This document shows, one piece after another, positions 6,904 to 14,096 of a stretch of DNA of 15,204 nucleotides (its first letter is position 1; the number at the start of each line of letters is the position of its first letter). The DNA is from a bacterium. Lineage in GTDB: Bacteria > Electryoneota > RPQS01. Under the pieces are notes generated by a model. That model did not search any database and was not told where the DNA came from. It worked only from the letters and a program-made list of their open reading frames with translations. Location: positions 1 to 15,204 of the forward strand of contig JAHIZR010000079.1 in the NCBI GenBank assembly GCA_018814465.1. Reading direction: 5' to 3'. Made by a program: the position numbers and the translations under genes.

Positions 6904-9435
6904 TTACTCAATACTCACGATGTGAACCTCGTAGAACAGCTTGCTCACAAGATTGAGTATCCCTTCATGCACGTACGTCGTATCAGTAATGTCTCCCAGA
7001 TGATACCGATTAGCCCACTCATCGTGATAATACCAGACACGATAAGTCGCAGCAATGGGACAGCCTTGGATTGATTCCGTCACCGGATCCCAACTGATGC
7101 GGATTGCAGTGCCTTCCGGTTGCAGAACAATGTCCGGCGCCGGCACAGTGATCGTCCGCTCAGCCACTAAGGGCAGAGATAACAGATTGTTCTGTGCATT
7201 TATGGCATCTGTAAGGATTTGGAGCGTATCACGATATATCCCATACGAAGTCTCCGTAAATGAAACAGAGAGACTACAGGAATCTGTTGTCAAGGGGGGC
7301 AAGATCCGCTCCGTCAGGCACTCATTCTCAAGACTGAAATGATCGCCGAACACCAATGCCGGAGCAGCGACTATGATCGGGGCGTACCCCGGATTGCTGA
7401 GCTGTATCGTTAACTCGGCATTGTCCGGACATTCCAGGCTGCCTGCATTCCAGAAGTAGATTGGATCTCCCGGCAATTCCACGAGCTTGATTTGCAGATA
7501 ACCCAGTACAGAAATAATGGAAAAATCGCCCGGAGAAATCGCGGAGATCTGCATATCTTCCGTTCGCACTCTGATCCTGCAATGTTCAGAGAGCGGATCC
7601 CCCACGACAACCATCTCCTGACCGTCGTCAGCCAAGCCACCAGCCAATACATCCCACTCACCATGCGGATAATCACGGTTTACGTCAATCCAAACCCCCG
7701 CTTCATAACCGTCTCCCGTCCATTGGACGAGATTCGGAATCCGGTAATCCCACAATTCGCCTCCCACGGGAGTCAGCAGGCGCGGTGTGTTCTCGGTATG
7801 CGCCATAACCACGGGCGTCAAATCCGATTCATGCCCGAATTGATCACTGGCCGATAGAGCAAAATAATAATCCTGATCATAGAGTAAATCCAAGATGGCA
7901 GCTCTGTCGGTAAGCTGCCAGCAGAGATTGGCAAGCTCATCCGCAGTGATGCAGGGTGACTGTGTGCTGATTCCGGAAGCCGTATCATAGTATATTCGAT
8001 AACTCTCGAAATACGGATCACCACCCCTATTCCAAAGGAGATAGGCGCGATTTTCAATAACTCGATCGACTCGAAAATTCGTAGGAGCTGTTGAAAGTCC
8101 TTCATCAATAAATACAGATATTGTGTCAAGCGAAGCCCGCAGGTTTTCCACCATCGGGTGGTAATAGTCCACGATTGTCTCAAAATTCCGCCAGCTTACC
8201 GGGAAACCCGCTCCCGAGTAGAAATTATATTCAGTGGAATCCTCAATACAATTCGGCAATTCGTCGCACTCGATATGAATCAGCCATTCATGATCCGTAC
8301 ACATATTCATTTCATCTTCGCGATAGCGCAGTTGATTGCTTTGTGAATAACCCACCAAATCGCGGGGATTCGGAATCGGATGCGGATTATGATCTTCATC
8401 GTACACAATGAGCGGTGTTTCAGACCAGGTTCCGTAAAACTCCGGCAGCGTCACCGGATGGCTGTTGCCTATTACATTTTCCGGCTGCACAATCCATTCC
8501 GTGCGATCAATCAAACCTCCCAACACACCCGACCAATCGAAGATCGGCAGGCTATAGCGACGGTCAACATAGCCTGCTGTTACAATGGCGGACGAGAAAT
8601 TACGATTGCGAGTGTCATAGCTGTGAACTTGGATCATAAGCGGATTCACGCCGGGAACTTCATCGATAAAATAGTCCGTCGTGGCTTCATGAGCCATTTG
8701 GAAAACATGACGTTCGTTGCGCGACGGATCGCTGAGTGAAGCGGCATTTGTATAGATAACTCCACTCCATAATACCTCGCGCCCCGCCGTCGTGAAAAAT
8801 AATTGTCCGGCACCCAGCGTCAAAAACATATCGATCGCAGTATACGGAGCGATGTAATCGTCATTCGGATGAACCACTTGCACCGTAATGCGCGGGTAAA
8901 CCGGATTCACCGCGTAGACATATACTCCCCAGCTATGATTGAATGATCCGATTTCATCATCCAGGATGTTCTCGACAACGTTGAAATCAAAGTAGTTCGC
9001 ATCCAATTGTTCACGAAGCAGATAGAATTCCGTTGAAAGTTCATCATCCTGCAAGTGAACCAACTCATAGGGAAAATCGCTAAGTTCGTTCTCGAGCATG
9101 CTGTCCGCCGATTCCCATTCATGGTGTATCAGCAGATCGAAGAGTGTGCGCCATGTCGCTAAGAGTTGATCTCCCTCGATACCGAGCGGTATATCCTGAT
9201 AATTGCCGAAACCCGCCGATTGAATGTCTAATGGATTATATATATTGTAATTAACCCTCGCGATTCCTTCCGTCATGTGGGAAATCAGGTTTTCGTAGGC
9301 GCATCCCTGACAAGTATCGGCAAGAAAACCGCGCAGGCTCCCCTGCTCAAAAATGATTTCAGATCTTGTCGCTGAGCATAAAAGCAGCAGGCTGAGGAGG
9401 GATGAGAGGGGAAATATCTTGGTGGAGCAGGTCAT
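6904..9435 (-). CDS. Large secreted protein with fibronectin-like and beta-sandwich domains (843 aa)
   Basis: A signal peptide (about residues 1-25) opens the protein. Residues about 30-440 form an unrecognised domain with conserved-looking polar clusters (HPNDDY at 189-194, DPSRNERHVF at 236-245, H249-E250, IQVHSYD at 268-274), which could be metal or catalytic residues of a hydrolase. Residues 449-545 read as a fibronectin type III domain (A-P-T-N-F-R-V ... Y-R-I-Y-Y-D ... Y-Y-F-A-L-S-A-S-D). Residues 550-640 are beta-rich with an L-T-P-V-G-G-E-L-W motif. Residues 670-755 resemble an ASPM/HYDIN-like choice-of-anchor sandwich, and 763-843 look like a second fibronectin domain. No T9SS tail is present. 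The ATG at 9435 lacks a purine-rich ribosome binding site. Probably extracellular; substrate unknown. Confidence 0.75.
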   Translation of the reverse strand: MTCSTKIFPLSSLLSLLLLCSATRSEIIFEQGSLRGFLADTCQGCAYENLISHMTEGIARVNYNIYNPLDIQSAGFGNYQDIPLGIEGDQLLATWRTLFDLLIHHEWESADSMLENELSDFPYELVHLQDDELSTEFYLLREQLDANYFDFNVVENILDDEIGSFNHSWGVYVYAVNPVYPRITVQVVHPNDDYIAPYTAIDMFLTLGAGQLFFTTAGREVLWSGVIYTNAASLSDPSRNERHVFQMAHEATTDYFIDEVPGVNPLMIQVHSYDTRNRNFSSAIVTAGYVDRRYSLPIFDWSGVLGGLIDRTEWIVQPENVIGNSHPVTLPEFYGTWSETPLIVYDEDHNPHPIPNPRDLVGYSQSNQLRYREDEMNMCTDHEWLIHIECDELPNCIEDSTEYNFYSGAGFPVSWRNFETIVDYYHPMVENLRASLDTISVFIDEGLSTAPTNFRVDRVIENRAYLLWNRGGDPYFESYRIYYDTASGISTQSPCITADELANLCWQLTDRAAILDLLYDQDYYFALSASDQFGHESDLTPVVMAHTENTPRLLTPVGGELWDYRIPNLVQWTGDGYEAGVWIDVNRDYPHGEWDVLAGGLADDGQEMVVVGDPLSEHCRIRVRTEDMQISAISPGDFSIISVLGYLQIKLVELPGDPIYFWNAGSLECPDNAELTIQLSNPGYAPIIVAAPALVFGDHFSLENECLTERILPPLTTDSCSLSVSFTETSYGIYRDTLQILTDAINAQNNLLSLPLVAERTITVPAPDIVLQPEGTAIRISWDPVTESIQGCPIAATYRVWYYHDEWANRYHLGDITDTTYVHEGILNLVSKLFYEVHIVSIE

Positions 9436-9535
9436 GGGGGTAGTGGGGGTTTGTTTTATTTAAGTTAAGCTCCTATTCTGCCATTGTCAACCAATTTGGG
9501 ATAGAACTTAACATTAAGAACGTAGCTTAAGATAA

Positions 9536-9608
9536 GATTCCGGGTGAGGTTGCGCACCTTAAAGGACTCGACTCGGGATAATTTCTGTGCTTAGATAAGG
9601 CTCGGCGA
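9536..9608 (+). repeat. Degenerate third copy of the intergenic repeat
   Basis: GATTCCGGGTGAGGTTGCGC (from 9536) and TCTGTGCTTAGATAAGGCTCGGCG-type sequence (to 9608) match in order the two ends of the core seen at 301-379 and 3442-3519, with substitutions and small indels. The upstream GGGA-loop hairpin is not seen. It lies in the 283-base gap between divergent genes (9436-9718), where nothing else was recognised. Confidence 0.45.
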
Positions 9609-9718
9609 GTCTCAGTACCGATTCCCCGATGGATATTTTACACACGCTCTAAGAAAAACCCAAATTTACGAAATAGAGAACCGTTGCGAAGTTCATAAAA
9701 TCATAGTACATTAGGACA

Positions 9719-11038
9719 ATGAATACATCCGCCGACCATATTCAAGCCGTGCTGGAATCTATCAATGAAGGCGTTTTCACAGTTGACAAGAACTGGAAGA
9801 TAACTTACATGAATCCGGCGGCGCGCGAAATGACAGGCTTTCAGATGAATGAATCCATCGGCAAATTCTGTCAAGGGCTGCTGCATACAAATCGCTGCGG
9901 CGAGAATTGTCCCTTACTGCAGACTTTGCAGGAAGATCGAGCGCTGCGGGATATGCCGGTTACCATTACGCGCCGGGACGGACATACACTGCCGGTGCTG
10001 GTCAATACGGCTGTTCTGAAGGATAGTGACGGCGACACCACAGGTGGAGTCGTAGTATTTCGGGTCGCGGGCGGCCATTATCTGAACGCGGATGAATTTT
10101 CGACGGAAGATCAATTCGAGGGAATTTACGGCCGTGATCGCAGCATGGTCGAACTCTATGAGATGATTCAGCAGGTCGCGCCTTTGTCGATCACGGTCCT
10201 AATTACAGGCGAAAGCGGCACCGGCAAAGAACTCGTGGCTAATGCGATTGTAGCGCAGAGTGAACAACGCAACGGGCCGTTTGTCAAGGTCAACTGCTCT
10301 GTGCTCTCGGAAAGCCTCTTGGAGAGCGAGCTTTTCGGTCATGCGAAGGGTGCTTTCACAGGAGCGATTGCGGATCATGCCGGTCGTTTTGAGCGCGCCC
10401 ACGGAGGGACCATTTTTCTCGATGAGATCGGCGAGGCATCGTTGAATGTGCAATTAAAGCTGTTGAGGGTTATTCAGGAGGGGGAATATGAGCGTGTGGG
10501 CGATACACAAACGCGCAAAACAGATGCACGGGTTCTGGCCGCCACGAATCAGGACTTCAAAAAGTTGATTAAGGAGGGGCGCTTCAGAGAGGATCTTTAT
10601 TATCGCCTGTCCGCGGTACGTTTAGAGTTACCTCCCCTGCGAAATCGCGGAGGAGACATTTTGTTGCTGACGCAACTTTTCATTGAAAAAGCCAAGCTAA
10701 AAACCGGTTATTCCGAAGCAAGCCTGTCTGATGACGCCTATGACCGATTGATTAATTACAGTTGGCCCGGAAATGTTCGCGAACTTGAGAATGCCATTGA
10801 GTATTCCCTTATTCGCGCGCGGGGAGGTCTGGTAACAGCCGGTCATCTTCCGCGGGAAATCCAAGACAGCACATTAATTACGAAGAGCTCTGATGTTTCA
10901 AACCTGTCTGAGGAATCCCGGTTATTGAAAGCTTTGCAGGATGCAAACTGGAATCGATCTCGGGCCAGCCAGTTGCTGGGAGTAAGTCGGACGACTCTAT
11001 GGCGTTTGATGAAAAAACACCAATTTAAGTGGACGTAG
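9719..11038 (+). CDS. PAS-domain sigma-54-dependent transcriptional activator (NtrC family, Fis-type HTH)
   Basis: Bacterial enhancer-binding protein that uses ATP hydrolysis to open sigma-54 promoters. Residues 7-115 are a PAS sensor domain with Cys51, Cys60 and Cys64 (C-x8-C-x3-C), a pattern that could sense redox state or bind metal. The AAA+ domain (about 133-365) has Walker A GESGTGKE at 164-171, the sigma-54 contact loop GAFTGA at 211-216, Walker B GGTIFLDEI at 229-237, and the R-F-R-E-D-L-Y-Y-R-L and S-W-P-G-N-V-R-E-L-E motifs. A Fis-type helix-turn-helix ends the protein (N-R-S-R-A-S-Q-L-L-G-V-S-R-T-T-L-W-R). There is no receiver domain, so no partner kinase is needed. AGGA lies only two bases before the ATG, but the PAS start supports this choice. 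It is followed at once by its presumed target promoter. Confidence 0.95.
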   Translation: MNTSADHIQAVLESINEGVFTVDKNWKITYMNPAAREMTGFQMNESIGKFCQGLLHTNRCGENCPLLQTLQEDRALRDMPVTITRRDGHTLPVLVNTAVLKDSDGDTTGGVVVFRVAGGHYLNADEFSTEDQFEGIYGRDRSMVELYEMIQQVAPLSITVLITGESGTGKELVANAIVAQSEQRNGPFVKVNCSVLSESLLESELFGHAKGAFTGAIADHAGRFERAHGGTIFLDEIGEASLNVQLKLLRVIQEGEYERVGDTQTRKTDARVLAATNQDFKKLIKEGRFREDLYYRLSAVRLELPPLRNRGGDILLLTQLFIEKAKLKTGYSEASLSDDAYDRLINYSWPGNVRELENAIEYSLIRARGGLVTAGHLPREIQDSTLITKSSDVSNLSEESRLLKALQDANWNRSRASQLLGVSRTTLWRLMKKHQFKWT

Positions 11039-11042
11039 TATT

Positions 11043-11150
11043 GTTTCATTTTGTTACATATGAAACGTAATGTTTCTCTCTAATTAAATACCTGTTTATC
11101 AGGTATTTTTAATGACTATTTACGGATGCATAGCAAACGATTGAAACATT
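11043..11150. promoter_or_regulatory. Cluster of inverted repeats, probable activator binding sites (UAS)
   Basis: Four half-sites of one motif occur. GTTTCAT (11043-11049) faces ATGAAAC (11060-11066). AATGTTTC (11069-11076) is the exact inverse of GAAACATT (11143-11150). GAAAC (11062-11066) also faces GTTTC (11072-11076) across five bases. They lie roughly 65-175 bases upstream of the expected start of the sigma-54 promoter, the normal distance for enhancer sites, and just after the gene for a Fis-type activator. Confidence 0.65.
11086..11110 (+). terminator. Rho-independent terminator of the activator gene
   Basis: AAATACCTG (11086-11094) pairs perfectly with CAGGTATTT (11100-11108) across TTTAT and continues into T residues, 48 bases after the activator stop. 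The stem is AT-rich and so of moderate strength. It lies between the inverted-repeat half-sites. Confidence 0.7.
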
Positions 11151-11188
11151 ATATTTCGTTCTTTGCATTTAAGTTATTGTTTTTTAGT

Positions 11189-11206
11189 GTGGCCTGTACT
11201 TTGCAA
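11189..11206 (+). promoter_or_regulatory. Sigma-54 (-24/-12) promoter of the cytochrome operon
   Basis: TGGCCTGTACTTTGCA at 11190-11205 fits the consensus TGGCAC-N5-TTGCA. GG is at 11191-11192 and GC at 11203-11204, separated by exactly ten bases. Transcription would start near 11216, about 20 bases before the ATG of the TPR gene. The upstream neighbour encodes a sigma-54 activator, which makes chance occurrence unlikely. Confidence 0.85.
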
Positions 11207-11235
11207 TGTGAACTTTTTAACAAATAGGTGATGCC

Positions 11236-11694
11236 ATGTCCGAAATGATCGGCAATTTCTTTTTCCTGAATCACAGCTTCAAACTTGCTGTCCCTATACT
11301 TGAAAAGGTCATCGCTGAACACCCCACTCATCCCAAAGCACGCAAGAAGCTGGTGATTGCTTATGTCGAAACCGGCAGACTGCGCGATGCTTATGCGCTG
11401 TACAGCGACATCATCGCCGAAGATCCGTCGATTATCACTTCGACCAATCCGGATGAAGAAGACTGTCCCTGCCCGGTTCTTATCGAAAATATTCTCGAAA
11501 GCGGACGGACTTTTGATGACCCGGCTAATCGCTGTCTTGTACTGGCGATCTATTCGTCTTACTGTTGCCTCGCAGATGCGCTCGTCTACTTCACACGCTA
11601 TCTGCAGTCCTATCCCAACGACCAACGGGCAACAGCGGTTATTCAGCAATTAACAAAAGCAGGCGTTAATCATGCAATCCCACAATCTGAATAG
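11236..11694 (+). CDS. Cys-rich tetratricopeptide-repeat protein (152 aa)
   Basis: First gene behind the sigma-54 promoter, with AGGTG five bases before the ATG. Residues about 12-64 form TPR helices (F-K-L-A-V-P-I-L-E-K-V-I-A-E-H-P-T-H-P-K-A-R-K-K-L-V-I-A-Y and T-G-R-L-R-D-A-Y-A-L-Y), and another helical pair lies at about 100-140 (A-L-V-Y-F-T-R-Y-L-Q-S-Y-P-N-D). Between them is a Cys-rich part with Cys77-Pro-Cys79, Cys100 and Cys110-Cys111. There is no signal peptide, so it is probably cytoplasmic. TPR domains mediate protein contacts, so it may help assemble or regulate the operon's products, or bind metal or selenium through its cysteines; this is inference. Its 3' end overlaps the cytochrome gene by 23 bases, which suggests translational coupling. 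Stop is TAG. Confidence 0.85.
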   Translation: MSEMIGNFFFLNHSFKLAVPILEKVIAEHPTHPKARKKLVIAYVETGRLRDAYALYSDIIAEDPSIITSTNPDEEDCPCPVLIENILESGRTFDDPANRCLVLAIYSSYCCLADALVYFTRYLQSYPNDQRATAVIQQLTKAGVNHAIPQSE

Positions 11695-13024
11695 CACTCT
11701 GATCCTGATTCTGCTCTGTGCTGCAGCTCTGTTCTGGAGTTGCTCAAAGGATGACAGCAGCACCAATCCTGTTGGTCCGGATCCAACTGAAGAGCTGACG
11801 GCAGATTGTATCGGCTGCCATACGAATGAAGCGATGCTAAGAGCAACCGCGATTCCCGATGAAGAGCCTTCCGGCGATCCGTCGGGAGAAGGCTGAGGCG
11901 GCGATGTCCCTCCGTTGGAGGGATGGGAAAAAGTGATTATGACCGGTTCGGGCTATGAAGCCTTTATCAGCGGCGCGCACGCTTTTGAATGTACCTGGTG
12001 CCACGGCGGCCGCAATGAAAAACTGCTCAAGGACGATGCGCACGTCGGTCTCATTGCTGATCCCTCGGAAGGCTTGGATAACAAATGCGCAGGCTGTCAC
12101 GCGGACATCGCGGAGCACTATGCAACCAGTCTGCATGCCACACTGAACGGCGAGCACTATCTCTTCGAGAAAAGAACCGGATTCGCGTTCGAATTGCATC
12201 CTACGATCGAAGAAGAATACAACAATGAATGCAATAAATGTCATGCAAGCTGCGGTTCCTGTCATATCAGCAGACCCAAATCGGTGGGCGGCGGCTTTGT
12301 TCAAAGCCACAACTTCAAGCGAGTCCCGGATCTGACCAACCAATGCACCGCCTGCCACGGCAGCCGCGTCGGGGATGAATACACCGGCAAGAATGAAGGA
12401 TTTGCCGCCGATGTTCACTACGTTCCCGCCGCGATGCACTGCCGGAATTGTCACACCGGAGCGGAAATGCACGGCGACGGCACCCTGTATAATTACCGCT
12501 ATGAGGTTGCCAGCGCTCCCGCTTGCGAAAACTGCCATGAGCTAAATACCGCCGAGAATCTTTGGCATGCCACACACGGCGACAACTTCGCCTGTCAAGT
12601 CTGCCACGCTCAGGAATACAAAAACTGCAACGCCTGCCACGTCGGTCAAGGCATTACAGGCTCATCCTATCTGGCTTTCAAGGTCGGGAAAAACCCAATA
12701 CCTGATTTGAAGAGCTATGAGTATGCCGTCTTGAGGCATATTCCCATCGCAGAAGATACCTATAGTCCATGGGAGGAAACCACGATGCCTTATTATGCGT
12801 CCGAACCTTCATGGAAATATGCGACTCCGCATAATATCCGCCGCTGGACAGCGCGCACAGATACCAGCGGAGGGCAGTCCTGCGGTTATGCCTGCCATAA
12901 TACACCGGATGACGTCAGCGGCTTCTTCCTGCGGCAGGCGGATTTAAACGCGATGACTTCAGAAGTCGAGCGTCAGGCAAATCAACACTTGATCGTTCCC
13001 GATGGACCGCCAACTAATTGGTAA
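11672..13024 (+). CDS. Undecahaem c-type cytochrome lipoprotein, probable selenoprotein (450 aa, Sec75 at TGA 11894-11896)
   Basis: A signal peptide with a lipobox-like F-W-S-C (Cys24) is followed by a D-D-S-S-T-N-P-V-G-P tether. Ten CxxCH haem motifs follow (CIGCH at 46-50, CTWCH at 107-111, then CAGCH, CNKCH, CGSCH, CTACH, CRNCH, CENCH, CQVCH, CNACH) plus one C-x3-CH (CGYACH). It should therefore be an extracytoplasmic electron-transfer protein. Codon 75 is TGA in the same frame on both sides: residues 1-74 carry the signal and haem 1, and 76-450 the remaining haems. A SECIS-like hairpin follows at once, so I read TGA as selenocysteine in the context G-E-G-U-G-G-D. No ATG with a ribosome binding site lies just after it. 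Alternatives are a pseudogene or a base error (GGA, Gly). An AGG lies upstream of the ATG, inside the TPR gene. Confidence 0.82.
11894..11925 (+). promoter_or_regulatory. UGA codon with bacterial SECIS-like hairpin
   Basis: UGA (11894-11896) is followed by a stem TGTCCCTCC (11905-11913) and GGAGGGATG (11917-11925), nine pairs including two G-T wobbles, with a GTT loop (11914-11916). The UGA-to-loop distance is 17 bases and the first loop base is G. This agrees with the published bacterial SECIS description: loop 16-37 bases from UGA, and a G in the first two loop positions. E. coli fdhF has a similar spacing by my recollection. No T tract follows, so it is not a terminator. Confidence 0.75.
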
Positions 13025-13084
13025 ATAAATAAGAATAACTCAAAGTCAATTAAGACAACAACCCTGAATTCTGAAGGAGTACTA

Positions 13085-14077
13085 ATGAATTCCCTGTATC
13101 GCTTCACGATCGCAACTATTCTCGCATTAAGCTTGACTTTCCTCATCGGCTGCTCCAGCGATGATGACGACAATCCGACCGGACCGTCTACGACAAATTC
13201 CTTTACTGAAGCCGCAGAGATCGGCGACGCCTACCTCACCGCCGGGACAAAGAATATTACTGCCGCCGATTTGTACGCGGATATTCAGGCTGGAACCAAC
13301 CTGTTCATGATCGACTTCCGCAGTGCGGATCACTTCGCGAATCGTGGACATATTGAAGGCGCAGTTAACTGGACTATCGGCAGTCTTCCAGATAACGTGG
13401 GCCAGATTCCCAGCGGCGCCAAAGTTATCTGTATCTGCTACAGCGGGCAAACCGCCAGCCACGCCACCGCTTACTTAAACATGATGGACTACAATGCCTA
13501 TAACCTGAAGTGGGGCATGTGCGGTTGGACAACAGATGAAACAGTGAATCCTCCCACTTCCGCATGGTACGGTTTAGTCCCAGGCGGTCAAGCCACAGAG
13601 CCGACAGCGCACTCATTGACGACCGAATACGAATTCCCATCTTTGGACTGCGAAGCAGTGGAAGTTTGTGTTCATGACAACTGCAACGCTTTCTTTGACA
13701 GCGGTTTGAAATACATCTCCGCTGCCGACCTCTATCTCAACCTGAATGACGGCGATACGAGTAATGATCCCTTCCTGCTGAGCTACTGGAATGAAACGAG
13801 CTACAATGGAGGTCACATCCCAGGATCCTTCCGCTTCGAACCGGGCAGCCTTGGACCGGATGAACTGCTGGAGTATGTCCCGACCAATAAACAAATCGTT
13901 GTTTGGTGCTACACGGGTCAGACATCCGCTCAAGTCAGCACCTACCTTAATATGCTTGGTTACAATGCATATTCTCTTTCCTTTGGAATGAATGCGATCA
14001 ATCCCGCCCTCTGCGGCACCAGCATCTTCCATGCACCAACTACTGATTATCCGGTTGTAATGGGTACTGCTGCCTAA
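13085..14077 (+). CDS. Exported lipoprotein with two rhodanese domains (330 aa)
   Basis: The signal peptide ends in lipobox L-I-G-C (Cys23), followed by a D-D-D-D-N-P-T-G-P linker much like that of the cytochrome. Rhodanese domain 1 (about 58-150) has D-F-R-S (77-80), G-H-I-E-G-A (88-93) and active-site loop C-Y-S-G-Q-T-A with Cys118. Domain 2 (about 210-305) has G-H-I-P-G-S (243-248) and C-Y-T-G-Q-T-S with Cys275, but Y-W-N replaces the D-x-R motif. A Cys-rich linker (Cys189, Cys195, Cys200) joins them. Rhodaneses carry persulfide, or perselenide, on the active Cys. GGAG lies seven bases before the ATG. The 60-base gap after the cytochrome gene has no terminator, so it is likely in the same operon. 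It recalls the rhodanese-like ExtH of Geobacter ext clusters; orthology is unproven. Confidence 0.92.
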   Translation: MNSLYRFTIATILALSLTFLIGCSSDDDDNPTGPSTTNSFTEAAEIGDAYLTAGTKNITAADLYADIQAGTNLFMIDFRSADHFANRGHIEGAVNWTIGSLPDNVGQIPSGAKVICICYSGQTASHATAYLNMMDYNAYNLKWGMCGWTTDETVNPPTSAWYGLVPGGQATEPTAHSLTTEYEFPSLDCEAVEVCVHDNCNAFFDSGLKYISAADLYLNLNDGDTSNDPFLLSYWNETSYNGGHIPGSFRFEPGSLGPDELLEYVPTNKQIVVWCYTGQTSAQVSTYLNMLGYNAYSLSFGMNAINPALCGTSIFHAPTTDYPVVMGTAA

Positions 14078-14096
14078 TCGATAGTCAATCCATTTG

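Noticed and set aside
11086..11110. Stem read as an additional activator site
   Set aside because: Its sequence (AAATACCTG/CAGGTATTT) differs from the TGTTTC half-sites, and a T tract follows, which fits a terminator.
11672..11896. Pseudogene: cytochrome broken by a nonsense mutation
   Set aside because: There is no frameshift, all 11 haem motifs are intact and the operon context is preserved. The TGA carries a SECIS-like hairpin at the right distance. Not fully excluded without read data.
11894..11896. TGA reassigned genome-wide to Gly or Trp
   Set aside because: The other genes of the window contain no internal TGA and use TGG and GGN codons normally.
11905..11925. Hairpin as a transcription terminator
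   Set aside because: It is inside a coding frame and is followed by ATGGGAAAAAG, with no T tract.
11837..12538. Minus-strand open frame of 233 codons opposite the cytochrome
   Set aside because: It is the antisense shadow of the haem-rich reading frame; its Ala/Val-rich peptide has no family pattern.
11915..13024. Separate cytochrome gene starting at TTG 11915
   Set aside because: The TTG codes Leu in P-P-L-E-G-W, lies inside the hairpin, has no ribosome binding site and would lack a signal peptide, which a c-type cytochrome needs. The frame continues from 11672.
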